A stretch of DNA of 64,000 nt from Schistosoma mansoni (GCF_000237925.1 NC_031501.1:4158801-4222800); one strand, 5' to 3'; shown: positions 35,027 through 47,600, counted from the first letter of the stretch. Notes: generated by a model from the sequence alone, not told the origin. Made by a program: numbers and translations.

Positions 35027-36299
35027 AGATTAATAATAATTTATTCCTAAATAACAGTTCGTTACATAAGGCATGCCGGTTTACAGGCAAGATCAATTCG
35101 TCACGGAAGTTACAATTTTCACTGTAGTAAATGACTCAGCTGGGTTGACATCTCATAAGATATGGATTTCGTAAGAAACATATCAATATCACACTTGGCA
35201 CACTTTATGAAGGTAGCGTTGCAGCATGCGAAGTTGCGGGCTTTTAGGAACTTCAACCTTGTATCCCTCTGGAATACCTGAGGCTTTATTAATGGTTCAA
35301 GACGAAGTCACCGGTTCCATATCTGTTTTCAGTGGCGTATCTCAAGTGGGGCTGGAAAAGGGTGTAAGAAAAGGAAGGGCGAGAAGCAGAGCACACAATA
35401 TTCATGGAGGAATAGTTAAGGTATAACCACTTAGTCTATATCTCTGTTATTAAGGTACTTATTAAGAAAGAGCATTCTAATATGTTAAAGAAAATAAGTG
35501 TAAAAAAGGTATGAGTGGATAAGGAATTATATCAATGAAGGAAGTTCAGAAAGAAGCTGAAAGTATGGAATTATGTGTAATTACAAAATATGATGCTGTA
35601 AACTGTATTCTGATACAAATGGTTGTCTCTTCTTTTTCGAAGCTATTTGAACCTCTTTGGTTTTAGATTTTATAGGGTATGGAGCAGACTTCGTTTTTAG
35701 CAAATTGTCTTGTTTGCTTGTAATAGGATTACTCGATAGGAAGTGGAACCAATTCAGCCTTTTAAACACGATTAAAAGAGGCATTTCGCATGAATAAATT
35801 CGCATCGATACCGTTATTTCGTAACATTCAGCTTGACATCAGTAGCCGTAATTTAACACGTTTTGCCCTACAGACACGGGTGGATTGAAGTTATCTCCCC
35901 ACCATCATGTTTTCTGGTCAGTAACGCCACCCTCCCTCCTTTTATGATGTTAGGCTCCCTTACGTTTGTGATCAGTATGAATATTGCTTTAATCAAGACC
36001 TATAGTTAGAATACGTTGTCTCCACTAGTTCCATGTTACAAGCAAATCAGATGGCCAATGCATTTGTATTATGGGTTGGACATCCATTTATTAGATTATG
36101 CTGCTATGAAGATAACTAATGGTATAAGCTATAAGAGACAGGTCAGATTATATGTGGTTAAGAGATGGTAAGAACTAATAGCAAACCAGAAAATATGAAA
36201 GATTAGAAAATTGTAAAGTTTTCAGGGTCAGAAAAATAAAATATTGAGCAACTCACAAGAATTTAGGATACTTGAGCTTCTTTTGATCGGCCTTAGTTG
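35027..36299. other. No gene recognised
   Basis: Contains a short plus frame (35226-35426) without known similarity or clear splice partners. No known repeat. Confidence 0.35.
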
Positions 36300-38290
36300 A
36301 TCAGCATCCATAAGATTTGTGAGTTATCTGTCTACTTGTAATAGGAGAAAAAAGACATGGCACTTAGGAAGAATAATGTGGTTTTAACCACCAGAGAAAT
36401 ACGGAATCTGAAAGTGAGTATTAGGAGCAGAAGGCCATGAATAATAATCAATGAATAGTGGGAGAGGATAAAGCATGGGTTCTGTAATTTGGTTATATTT
36501 ATGCTAATAACAATGGGGTTCGTTATATTCTTGTTCCGTCTAGATATTAAGTGGTTCATAATAAAGTGCCTCATTGGTGGGTGGGAGTTCAAGGAATAGT
36601 TGATTAAGCTCTTTAGAGTCTAGTAACAAGGTTATTAGCTTTTTAAATTTGGTAAAAAGTATCACAGTTACGGATAGGTATTGGAAACCTGTTCCACAAT
36701 AAACTATACCATGCTGTAAAAAACTTACAACGTATATGTTATGGTGTTTTACGGTAAATAATGTATATGTGTTGTTTCTTAGTCTGTAGGCTGGGTCATG
36801 GATCATAGTTGGACAGGAGGTTAGAAATGATAGTCCGTTTATTGCCATGCAGAGAAATATCAGATTGTTCCTTAACCTACGGTGCCATAAAGGTTCTAAA
36901 GAGAGGTGCTTACATCTACTTGTGTAATCGGGAGTGGAGTCATTTCCTAACAGTTGGTGTGTGAAGTGTCTTTGAACAACTTCCACTCTTCTTTTGTCTG
37001 TGGTATTCATATTAGAGAAGATGAAAGAGCAGTATTCAAGGGAAGGGTGTACACATATCTTGTAAAGGGTGGGCTTAGCCTCTATCGTGAAGAAACTTTC
37101 GTTATGAAACCAATTAGCCGTTTAGCTTTAGAAATAATAGAGGAGTCATGTTCTCCAAAGTTTAGGCGTCTTGTGTAATTAATTTCTAGATCATATGCTG
37201 ATTTAAGTGTCTGGACTTTACTTTTATTTAGTTAAAGTTGTAGTTCATAGGGGTGCTTTCCAAAATGTATGATCCCGCATTTGTTGAGGTTAAATTGTAA
37301 TTGCCACTTTTCGCTCCAGATACTTAGGTTATTGAGATCATCTGGAATCAGGGATACACTTTCACTTAGAGCCTCAGACTTACAGTTGTATACTATTTTG
37401 AGATAGCCAGCATATAAGTATGGTTTCCCCAATTTCATGATATTACATATATCGTTTGCATACATGAGAAACAAGAGTGAGCCTAATACCCTTCCCTGGA
37501 TGACGTCATTAGTTATTGGTTAAGATGATGAGAGACAGTCGTTGTACTTAACCATTTGTTGACGTCCCTTTAGGAATGAAACAAACCATGAATAGAGTGG
37601 GTTGTTGATTCCGAAGGACCGTAGTTTGACTAGAAGCCATTTGTGTGGGACCTTGTTAGAAGCCTTCCTAAAGTCTAAAAATATGACTGATACAAGGACT
37701 CGGTTGTCTCGTTTCAGAGTTATGTCATTCATGTATTCTACTAGCCATATATCACATGATCTGGACCTAAGAAATACATGCTGGGAGACCGAGATGATAT
37801 TATTGGTTATTAGATGTCGGAATACCGCCGACTTAACTACTTTTTCCATCACTCTAGACACCAATGAAATTATTTTATGGGTCGGTAATTTTCAACGTTT
37901 GCTTCAGGTCCTGTTTTAATTTCAGGAATGATGTGTGCAGTTTTCCAGGCAGTAGGGTAACACACAGTAGAGAGTGACATCGCAAATAGTTTGAGTAATA
38001 AAACGCACATATCATCACCTCCACGTTTTAGTATGCTAGCCGGAATACCCTCTGGTCCATCAGTGTAGGAGTGTTTCAATGTACCAAATGCCTTAGAGAT
38101 ATTTTGTACACTGAAGTCTACATTAGTAATCTCATACGGAGGTGCCGTGATTAGTTCTGAATCATTAGGTGGTTTTTTATCAGTTAGTGAGGAATAAAAG
38201 TGTTCACTAAATAGTTCTTAACAAGTTTAGGATCATCTTACACTTATTTGTCTTCGATAAATATGTTCCATCTCGATTTAGAACGTTTAA
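36300..38290 (-). mobile_element. CR1-type LINE (SR1-like), 5'-truncated
   Basis: Minus-strand pieces of a CR1/jockey-type reverse transcriptase in order: YTDGPEGIPASILKRGGDD, ENYRPI, VMEKVVKSAVFRHL, VSVIFLDFRKASNKVPHKWL, LKGRQQMVKYN, FLMYANDICN (YAND instead of YADD), LSIWSEKWQLQFNLNKC, and the C-terminal DKRRVEVVQRHFTHQLLG ... LEPLWHRRLRNNLIFLC. Several frameshifts and stops; the altered catalytic box makes it inactive. The endonuclease is missing. The left boundary is approximate. The right end runs directly into an RTE copy. Confidence 0.85.
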
Positions 38291-40039
38291 GTTTATTCTG
38301 AACGAGTATAGTGAGTGTATGCTGTATTGTATCGAAGAGTCCTGCAATTTCTCTTTGTGTATATTGAGACCTACTGTTGCTGAGGCTGCTGCTACACTGG
38401 TCATCTTTTCCATTTGTTGTTGCATATTCGGTAGAAGAGCCAGATAATCTGCGAAGTCTAAATCGTCCAGCTGCATCCTAGCTGTCCACTGCATCCCATG
38501 TTTCCCTCCGGATGTTGACGTCATCATGATCCTGTCGATGACCAAGAGAAAGATAATGGGTGAGAGTAAGCAACCTTGCATGACACCGGTCTTTACTTCT
38601 AATGAGTCAGCGAGGTGTCCTCCATGCACGATTTTGTAGCTTAATCCATCATAGGAATTCCGTATGATATTGAATATCTTCTCAGGCACTCCGTATTGTC
38701 GAAGAAGCCTTCATAGTGTTATCCTGTTCATGCTATCGAATGTTTTCTCGTAGTCAATGAAGTTGATGTAGAGTGATGAATTCCATTCAATTGATTGTTC
38801 CACAATGATCCGTAGAGTTGTGATTTTATCTGTACACGATCGACCCTTACGGAATCCAGCCTGTTGATCTCGATGTTGGGCGGCCACGGAGTCTCTCATT
38901 CTGTTTAACAATACCCTGTTGAATACTTTTCCTGTTATTGAGAGAAGAGTGATGCCCCTGTAGTCATCACACTTGCTGAGACCGCCTTTCTTTTTGGTAT
39001 TTCGCTCAGAAGTCCTTCTTTCCAGTCTTACGGGTGAAAATGTGGAGTATCTTTGCAGTTGCTGCTACATCTGCTTTCAGTGCCTCTGCTGGAATGTTGT
39101 CTGGTCCTACTGCTTTGCCGCTCTTGATTGGTCTGGTGGCCATGCTGATCTCATCAATTGTTGGTGGGCTAACATCGATTCGGAGGTCCGTGGGTGCCAG
39201 TTCGATGTTGGGTAGTGCAGCCTATGACCAGTTTATTGAAGGCACATAGGTTTGCCAATCTTTCACTATTTTCGTTCCTTTCTCCCAGTCGATGTCGTCC
39301 CATGATATCTTCATATCAGGTGTCACCCATTCCCACCTTGATATATATATCTGCCATCATAATGGTCTGGTCCTTTTTGGGGCACTTCTCGACGACTGAC
39401 TGCAGCTTATCGTATAATTGATCTTTAACATCTTCGTTGTAGTCGTTGGTAGGCTCATAGCATGCGATGACGTTCATTGTAATACCCTGTTTCTTTTTTT
39501 GAAGGAGGCTTTGATGATCCTTGGTCCATGCGAATCCAATCCTATAAATGCTTTTCGTGCTTGTTTGAATGGCATCAACGCAACGCCCTGTATATGTGGG
39601 ACATTTTCTTCATGGTCAAAGTATAACTGAAGCTCCCCTGAAGCTAGTCTTTGTTGTCCAACTTGCGTTTAATGTGTTTCACCGATGCCGAACACCTCCA
39701 GGTTGTATTTCCCCATTTCTGCGGCAATTTGGAAGACTCTTTCGGTTTCCTACATTTTCTGGACGTTCCACGAGCCTATAAAATTGTTGCTCTGGTTGTT
39801 AAAAGGATCATCGGCCTCGTCACTTCCGAAGAAACTCGGCTTTTATCATGAGGCGTCACAATTCTTCCTTCAACTCTCAGGGCAAAGTTTGAATGGTTTG
39901 AATTATTTTTCTGATTAGCGTTTTCTAGCAGGTCAGTTTCCTATGGGATGGGGTCGCTAAACCTATTCCCAACCCTCCTTCTTTGTCCGGGCTTGGGACT
40001 TGCAGTAGCCTCCGGAGGGGCTACAGGCGGAGTTACAAC
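38291..40039 (-). mobile_element. RTE LINE copy 4, 3'-truncated, damaged
   Basis: Begins at its 5' end near 40039 with the same leader as the full-length copy (AACTCCGCCTGTAGCC) and continues through endonuclease traces into RT (QQAGFRKGRSCTDKITTL, LYINFIDYEKTFDSMN, HGGHLADSLEVKTGVMQGCL). The catalytic box reads FADY. Endonuclease-RT linker sequence is largely deleted. It stops at about 38290, where CR1 sequence begins, so its own 3' part is missing. Unlike the full-length copy, it keeps the RGITLLS-GKVFNRVLLN junction. Confidence 0.85.
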
Positions 40040-40900
40040 CAGGCATGAATGTATAATGAACGTCAACCCAACCTAGAAAACTCCGAATTTGTGTTGGAGA
40101 ACTTGGTATAGAGTGTTGTCTAACGGTGTCCACCTTTTCTTTGATCAGCGTAATCCCTTCGAGATTCATGGTGTGTCCGAGAAATTCTAGAGTTTGAACT
40201 CGAAGACAGACTTTGATGTATGTTCATTTCATTTTCATCCAGCCGTTTTAGCACTGCTTTCACATGCTGATCGTGCGATTGTAAATCGGGACTGGCCAAT
40301 AACAAATCGTCTATATACCTCTGTGCAAATGGCATATCCCGAAGTAGGTTATCCATAAATCTTCGAAATGTTTGTGCCGCATCCCTCAGGCCGAATAGCA
40401 TGTATGCAAACTCAAACAGTCCAAAAAGTATAGTGATAGCTGACTTGGGGATATCCTCCCCAGATACTGGGATTTACTTTTGGAAGGCTGATGGTTTGGT
40501 TTGGTTTAGAAATTCTGCGAATATATCCAGGAATTTCGCTGTTATCGCTGACAGAGTCTGTATCAAATTTCGAGAAGTGATATGACTATTTGCCTTTTGT
40601 GTGACGTGGAGTTTCGTTCAGTGTCAAAAGTTTGTTTTGTAGTATCGACCAGAAAGTCATATCTTTCTAGAAAGCCTATCACCAGTGTTGCCAGATCTAA
40701 ATAAACTACGTTGAACACTGAGGGAAGAAGCCTCATGAATCCCCAAATCTGACGTCAACGTGTTTTCCCCGAAAGTCACGATTTCAGTTTTGTTTAAAGC
40801 TTGACTAAAACCAGGGCTCGGGGTAATTACGATCAAATTCTAGGGGTTAGACTTTAGCAGTCATGACATTGCCCGTCCGTATCAGTGACAAATTACACTT
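40040..40900 (-). mobile_element. Ty3/gypsy-like pol fossil hit by an RTE LINE
   Basis: Minus-strand pieces typical of gypsy reverse transcriptase: FGLFEFAYMLFGLRDAAQ, MDNLLRDMPFAQRYIDDLLL with the YIDD box, and QIRSFLGWVDVHYTFMPGC, the usual segment after RT. Protease-region sequence probably lies at 40600-40900. At 40039 it is interrupted by the RTE element. No LTRs recognised. Broken, old; outer boundaries approximate. Confidence 0.75.
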
Positions 40901-41153
40901 ATTGTCCGTACTTTTTGCATGCATTGATTCTGACGTGTAGTATACAAACAATATATAAATATAATATGAACAGGGTGAAACGATGACTATGATACGAATA
41001 CCTTGTGATAAAAACAATATACATATATATATGTATATATATATGCGAAATCTACGTTAACTATAATCAGGTTCCCTTTTATGAATAAGCGAAACGGAAA
41101 TCAACTTTGGAGTTCAAAAAGTTGCTCATTCATTTTTTTGCCGATGTGTGCCC

Positions 41154-41378
41154 CTAGTTATACCGGTAGAACGCACAAGACCGGTAGTGAATGGATCGTT
41201 AATTAGGTCGTGAAACAGAACAATCGGAGCGTGAGGTTACATCCATCAAACATACAGACTTTTTCAGCATCCAAAATAGTAGGAAATACAATGTCTTTAC
41301 AAAATAAGGAAGTGATTGAATACTTGACCTATAATGTTTTGACATTAATAGGATGTTTGCGGCCAACTCTTGAACAAT
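41154..41378 (+). repeat. ~210-bp repeat, possible GIY-YIG-like fragment, copy 2
   Basis: Direct copy of 31741-31955 with ~20 extra nt near 41190. A plus frame reads CAPSYTGRTHKT. Confidence 0.5.
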
Positions 41379-41675
41379 CAATCTGAGTCGTTATAAATTA
41401 TTTTTACCGGATACCCATGGAAAGAGATATGATCTTTTGAGAACCAATGATTTATGACAGGATTTTGTCAAGCTTTCTCTCACTACTGGGGATGAAAGTT
41501 TAGTCAATATGTAGGATTTGAGTCTAGGCCAGTATCAATGTACTTATCTGTATACGTTACTGCGATACTAGATCTAATCCTGATAAGGCTTTTTTTCATG
41601 AATTTGAAGTCAGAAGGGAGTTATTGTACAAGTACGTCATCATCGTGATCCTCATAAGGCCGTTTTCTGAGTGGT

Positions 41676-41995
41676 TTATAGAAGATCCAGTTTAGAATGG
41701 GTGCCACAATCCTCGAGATATAGTTCAATGTCACTAAACCAGTTGAAGCCCTGAAAATGTAGCGTAGTCCTACCAGCAATATGGCTCTTAAGATTGAGAA
41801 AAATAATTACGATTAGAAGTATCAAAACTGACCGAAAAACCCAGGTAAATGCAAGGTGACCTCTCTCAAAGGCGTTCTGATCATGTGCAGGGTTTGTAAA
41901 GCACCTCAAAACTTGGAATCGCATTGAAGTTACGCTCTCCTTATACGAGGCCATATTTGGAGTGTCATATAGTAGTGATGTCTTTGTTGGGTCAG
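41676..41995 (-). other. Candidate exon of a membrane protein
   Basis: Open frame from a TTGATTGTAG acceptor (rc near 41996) to a TAA: IQCIFTDPTKTSLLYDTPN, ... NPAHDQNAFERGHLAFTW, a hydrophobic span VFRSVLILLIVIIFLNL, then LHFQGFNWFSDIELYLEDC. A hydrophilic part followed by one helix recalls the first helix of TMEM181/Wntless-type proteins, but I cannot establish that. It could be part of the same gene as 42993-43550. No donor chosen. Confidence 0.25.
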
Positions 41996-42992
41996 TGAAA
42001 ATACACTGGATCTACAATCAAATGAATTTTCTGATAGCATTATCGAATCCTAGGTTGTTCATCCAATCATGTGTTTAAACTTTCATCTAGAACCTTTGTT
42101 GCTCGGTGGTGATTGGGAATGTTCTGTTTCATGATGCCAAATGATTGGCAACAAAGTCTTTTTTGTTGAACTCAAGGTTTTGGCATGGGGCGGTTCATCG
42201 TTGTTGCAACTTTTGCAATTTTCAGCTTTGGAAGATTTGCCCAACTTGTGGCGGTTCAACGATGATTGTGTAGGTATTAAAAAGGAACCTAAGTCTCGGT
42301 TAAAAGTAATTAACTACAACTAGAAATTACAAATGTATGAGTTTCTAACAATGTGGCAATAAAACTGGAAGTTGGCAGTGTAGAGTTTTGAAGGAGTCAT
42401 ATTTTGACTGTATATTGGGAGCAGTCTGTTGGTCTTTTGAAACCGTACACGCTGCAATTTGATCGCATCTGATTGCGGATATTCTTGTTGGCACTCAGGC
42501 ACTTAACATCTGTATTAATTAACATTTCACTGAAGTATGTCATCTCATGCCAGAAAAACATTTAATTGATGAGATAATATTTGGATTTCCGCCTTTTCAG
42601 AACTGTATCTGAATTACCTAGCAATTCAAACCCATAACTATCGTCGAGAGCTGACTAGTGAAGATTAAACGATTAAGAATGAACTAAGGTCAGCACCGAG
42701 AAGCAGGCATACGCGGCAAGTTGATCATATTTTGCCCATCATCTTTCTTTTTGTTCTGCTAAATAGGTAGCGATTTTTTTTTCAAATGAATTTACCCGTT
42801 TCTCGAATGCATCTACAAAATGAAACGACGTAGATCCATATCAGGATAATCCAAGCTAGGAAAGGATCGGATTATCTGATTGAATAGGTTAATTAATCAT
42901 ATCAGTCCATTTCAACAATAAACCAAACAAAGTAGGTAAAACCAATGTGTCGATTACAAATAAATATTTACACCTTGAAACAAGTGATTTCC

Positions 42993-43550
42993 TCAAAACT
43001 TGATCTCGGTGTTAATCTCAGATTTACTGACTCTATTGATTAAGGGTTCTTGATCAACTTTTACGGCCATATTCAAATCCAGTTCATATGAGTCTCTTCC
43101 TATGCAGTCTGGCATTCCTATGCCTATGGTAAAAATGGTTAGTGACATCAAACAACCTATATTATTCTCTGCCTTGTCTATTCTTGAGATATCAGTATCT
43201 AAATATACATAAGGACGCCTCATCCTATCCTGTAGAAGAGTAGCAACCAGCCTTTGTTTCGGATGCGGTGGAGGAGCTATTAAGGTTTCAACGAGTAACG
43301 GTTGAAGTAGTAAACAACTTTTCGGACCTACATTATATAAATAAATTGAAAAAACCTGACTTGATTCCTTTCCTGTCGTGAGTTGAAGTATGATCTGCAG
43401 TGGACCCCGGTAAAATAGGTTATTCAAGACGTAACAATGAGCAAAGTTACTAATAACATAAGAAAAGAAACAACTGTCTGGGAATAGGGTGAAACTGAAA
43501 CAAATAACATCTACAACAAAAAGTACATTAAATAGCAAAGATGATAACAA
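42993..43550 (-). other. Candidate exon(s), unidentified protein
   Basis: A 185-codon open frame, long for this A+T-rich DNA. The upstream third is hydrophobic (LFNVLFVVDVICFSFTLF); the centre has RRPYVYLDTDISRIDKAEN and the end SYELDLNMAVKVDQEPLIN. No repeat copies were seen, which argues for host sequence. No ATG fits well and the splice sites are ambiguous. Unrecognised. Confidence 0.25.
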
Positions 43551-43997
43551 CTTTTATGAAATGAATATCGCTATAAGCTCCTAGTGGGATAGCAACAACA
43601 AACAGAGTTCAATTTATCAAAACAGGTTCCTCTGCATTGTTGGTTCCAACTGAGTGAAGCAAAATGTGAATCCACCAGTGTTATTGAATAATAATCCGGG
43701 TTCACATTCCCATGTGGTATGAAATGGCATAAAAGGTGTTCTAAAATTATTGCAATCTTCACCCACAGGCCGTGGTCAATAAAGTAAAGGTATAGATGAC
43801 TGAGATTGTTTGAATAACAACAGTAGAGTGTGTATTAATCAACCAATCAATTATGTGTGTTTTTCATTGATATATTAGGTGCTGGATAAAAAAGTGATCA
43901 CATATAAAGTGCAACAAATAAAGAAAACAATTTGGTCTCTATTTTGTCTTTATAAAAATCACTAAATGCGTGTTATTATTTATTTATTTATTTTTAC

Positions 43998-44219
43998 CAA
44001 ACCAACTCCCCATACAAGCTACAACTGCTGGCCAACCGGATGCCTGAACTATTCCAGAAACACCTTGAGCAACTGCATAGTAAGCAAATGAGTGAACATT
44101 GAAAAAGTATCCAAGACCAAAGGCTATTGTTGTTATACCAGAAAGAAGAGTACCAATGCATAGGTAAAGTCTAAGGTCAATTTTATCGGCAACATATCCA
44201 TTCAAACAAGTTGCCATCC
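43998..44219 (-). CDS. SLC37-type sugar-phosphate transporter, single exon
   Basis: A 222-nt segment with an AG acceptor (rc 44220-44221) and GT donor (rc 43997-43996) encodes NGYVADKIDLRLYLCIG, then a hydrophobic span, then GIVQASGWPAVVACMGSWFG. This matches the early region of SLC37 glucose-6-phosphate/phosphate antiporters (major facilitator superfamily): the cytosolic loop after helix 2 and the family signature Q-x-x-GWP-x-VV-x-x-x-G-x-WFG. The exon is open and splice-ready, but no other SLC37 exon was found on either side, and upstream exons would have to lie inside or beyond the opposite-strand PNGase gene that starts 400 bp away. It may be an orphan duplicated exon, or the gene may have very distant exons. 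Confidence 0.6.
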
Positions 44220-44236
44220 CTGGTTGGTTGGTTAAT

Positions 44237-44636
44237 GGAACCATAATCATTTACATTATGCTGGATAGGAGGTTGAATTTCAACAGATTCAGGATTTATT
44301 AATATATATATGCATTACGCACGCTGACAAATGAATTTAGTGAAAACATGTCCCGCCTATCCCTTCCATCGACGAGTGATCACCTGAGAGGACATTACCA
44401 AAAGTTTCAACAGCCTAAATAAAATGTTGCGACCAAAGTTTTAATCCTCAAATTGAGTTTTGATTTAAGTGGTCGTTGCATCAGTATTCTCGTCAATAAG
44501 TTGAAGAAACTAATAAATCTCTATGATACTACGAATAGCGATGATTGATGTAGGTCACATGTCCTAAGCTCTAGCAACTGAGAATTGCTTTAAAGGACTA
44601 GTTACCTTACTTCGAATTTGAATTCAAGGTCGGTTA
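44237..44636. promoter_or_regulatory. Interval between the SLC37-like exon and the PNGase start
   Basis: Holds the presumed 5' flank of the PNGase gene. No TATA box or other element stands out; called by position only. Confidence 0.25.
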
Positions 44637-47600
44637 ATGCGTGTCGTTGAGGATACTTTTGAGTTCGAGAAGACCTTGAGAAAATGCTCTGAATCAGAAA
44701 AAATCTTGGTAGTTGACTTCTATGCTGACTGGTGTGGACCTTGTTGTCGTATCGCCCCGCAGTTTGAGGCTCTCTCAATTGAGTTTCAACAGAGAAATTT
44801 TGTCTTTGTAAAAGTGAATACGGAACGTTGCTTGGAACTTTCCCGGAAAGAAGGGATTTCAGCTCTGCCAACCTTCAAACTGTATCATGATGAAAAGTGC
44901 ATTGAAACAATCGTTGGTTAGACCAAATTATTTGATAACCTGAGTTAAGGTAGCAATGTTGGTCGGTTACGACACATTTTGAATGAGTTCTCTCTGGATA
45001 ACTCTATAATACAGTTGAAACTCAATAAAAATCATTTCGAAAGATTGCGTGCATATGGGTGTTTGCACAAGATTTGCGACAGAATTCTAAGTCATCCTCA
45101 AGAAGATAAGTTTCGCCACATTAGTTTGGATAGCTCTGATTTCATGGAAACACTCCTAGTTGTTCCTGGATGTATGGACTTCCTGTTTTCTGCAGGCTTC
45201 CAGGTGTGTTTCAGTTTTTGTTTCGTTGGTCTGGATAGTATCGCCCTTTCTTTTGGATCTATGAGTAAATAGCTGCGTATTTGGTATTTCTTTCCATCCT
45301 CACATGGCCGCACGCATACAGCCACTGCCAGGAAAGTCCTACCCACTGCATTCTCGAGGCATTATTGTTGTTTACGAGGTTGAGAGAGAGATCAAAAAGA
45401 GAATATCCAGCGCTTTAACCGGATTGGTGGATATGGAAGATCTACTTAGCGGAGTTGGTAAACCTTGATCTCAAACCAATGGTACACATGGGCTCCAGGA
45501 TCCTAAGGAAAGAAGGGCGTGCGAACCTAATGTTGGTCACCGATTACCATGGGACTGCATCTCCTTGCCTTGCTCCGCTGCCTTATGGATTAGACCTTTA
45601 AGTTGAAGGCTCCGGATGTGGTCCCCTAAGAAAACCATCTGCTTCGGTTTGGGCACCTTGGCAGTATCTCAGCCCACACACAAATCAAGTGAATTGTGTG
45701 ACTCATATCTATTTTGGTGCCCTCTTATATCAATGTTTATGTGCTTAAATAAATAAGAGAACCTAAGTAATATACATCAAACATATTGAAATTGTTTATT
45801 ATTAAACTGTAGTGTCTAGTACCATATCAAGTTCACATGGGTTATTCTAGCTTTCGGATAAACCAACTAATTTATTTTTTTTTGGCCACATTTTGATCTT
45901 TTCAGTTTTTCGCTCATGACTTCGACCGTTTTTATATGAGCATGTGTTCATCTCTTACCCTATTCATCACATGTCTTAAGCTTATTTTTGTCTGGCTCCT
46001 ATGGTGTCACGCTTTATCATAGAAAGTTGGCACGTTTGGCTTCTCCGGTCTGCTTCCCCCCTAGTTTCTCTTATCGTCTGTCTGGGGTCATAAGTATATG
46101 AAACATCCAAAATCCCCCTTCGTATTTGATTCATTCCATTATTCTCTAACGCAGATTGTCGCAAATTATATAATAGGGTTGGTGGCCCGTATATTTCATT
46201 AGCACCACCATACAATCAAGTAAGAGTCAAATCAACGGAGGACTAAAAATCACACAAGCTCATTTTATTCGGGTGGTAACGCTCTGCCTAGTGGCATTTT
46301 GTTGTGGTTGTTACATTTGGGAATATATCCGTCTAAGTAATTTTTCTTGGTGAGATAGTGGGAGCCATAAAGACGTGTTTAATTATATGAAGTCTACATT
46401 TTATGTGGTTCAATGCTCTGTATTGTTTGGCGATTATGAAATAAGCCAAACTGTTTCTTACCCAGATAATCACTTATTATAACTCTAGTTCCTGCAACCT
46501 AAGTTTATTATCATGAGCTAGGATTTTGTGTAGTTGTAAGGTTCAACTTCTATACTGTAAGTTTTAAATACTAACCTGGAACCTCAAGACAATAAAACTA
46601 AGAAAAGTAAGATGTCTTCACAGTGGGCGGAAGATTATAAGTCTTGTGAGGGAAATAAATGAAGATCATAAGACGTTCTGAATATGAAGATAAAAAGGGA
46701 ATTCATGTCGTTTATTCTGGCTAATTTCCAGTTGTATTACGTATGGTCTCTAATCAACAGTTTATGCAACTCAGTTGACCACTTTTAAAGTGAACGTTTG
46801 CACATTTCTGTGCAGTATACAGCAGTACTTATTATTTATTGATATGATGCCGTGTCTTGGCCTAGTTACATTCAGGTTTTTCCTATCTAACTACTAAATC
46901 ATGAATGTCGGACGTGATTGCATGAGTTGCGGTTTTTTCAGTATCCTTTTACTGCTATTAGGAATTTTAAGCCATACTAGTGAACTTTCTTTGATATCAT
47001 TGTTATATCTTGTGGCCGAGTGGATGCCTAGTTGATGTGTGACTTGATGAGACCACCAATTAGGGGGCAGCGAATTATCGACTGGAACAGTGACACACGA
47101 AACCGTACGAGCAGTCTAGAGTGCTAACTGGTCCTGCTTCTGCCTAGCCCAGCCAGTTGAGTCCAAAACACCAATAACAGCCTCAGTGGTATGAATCATT
47201 GTATTTCAAACATACTGAGTTTATATACCAACCAAACAGACCATATCGACCCATAAAATAGATAATAACATTCGTACAATATTTAGCCGAATGTGGCTGT
47301 GAATAGTAATCAATAAACTGATGATAACTCAAGGATCGTATAATAATAGTTCAAAGGTCAAAATAAAGTTAGTGATAAGAGGAAACGAATATGATTAGGT
47401 TAACTACAATAAGAAATATACATATCATATTGGCCAATAAATAGTCCTCAAAAGTTACCATTCGTAATTCTCTTCGGGATACAACAATCATGTACAGTTG
47501 TTTCTACCTTTTTTTATCATACAATGTTGATTAGATCTGATTCTAACGCGAAAATTTATACTGTCGTGTTTAGTATGTCGTAGATATTTAAATATTCTTT

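Noticed and set aside
45098-45346. 82-aa minus ORF over PNGase exon 2
   Set aside because: Antisense shadow of the exon and of the adjacent retroposon.
47006-47492. Target-site duplication of the solo LTR
   Set aside because: The bases flanking the TG...CA ends do not match convincingly in this or the other copies.
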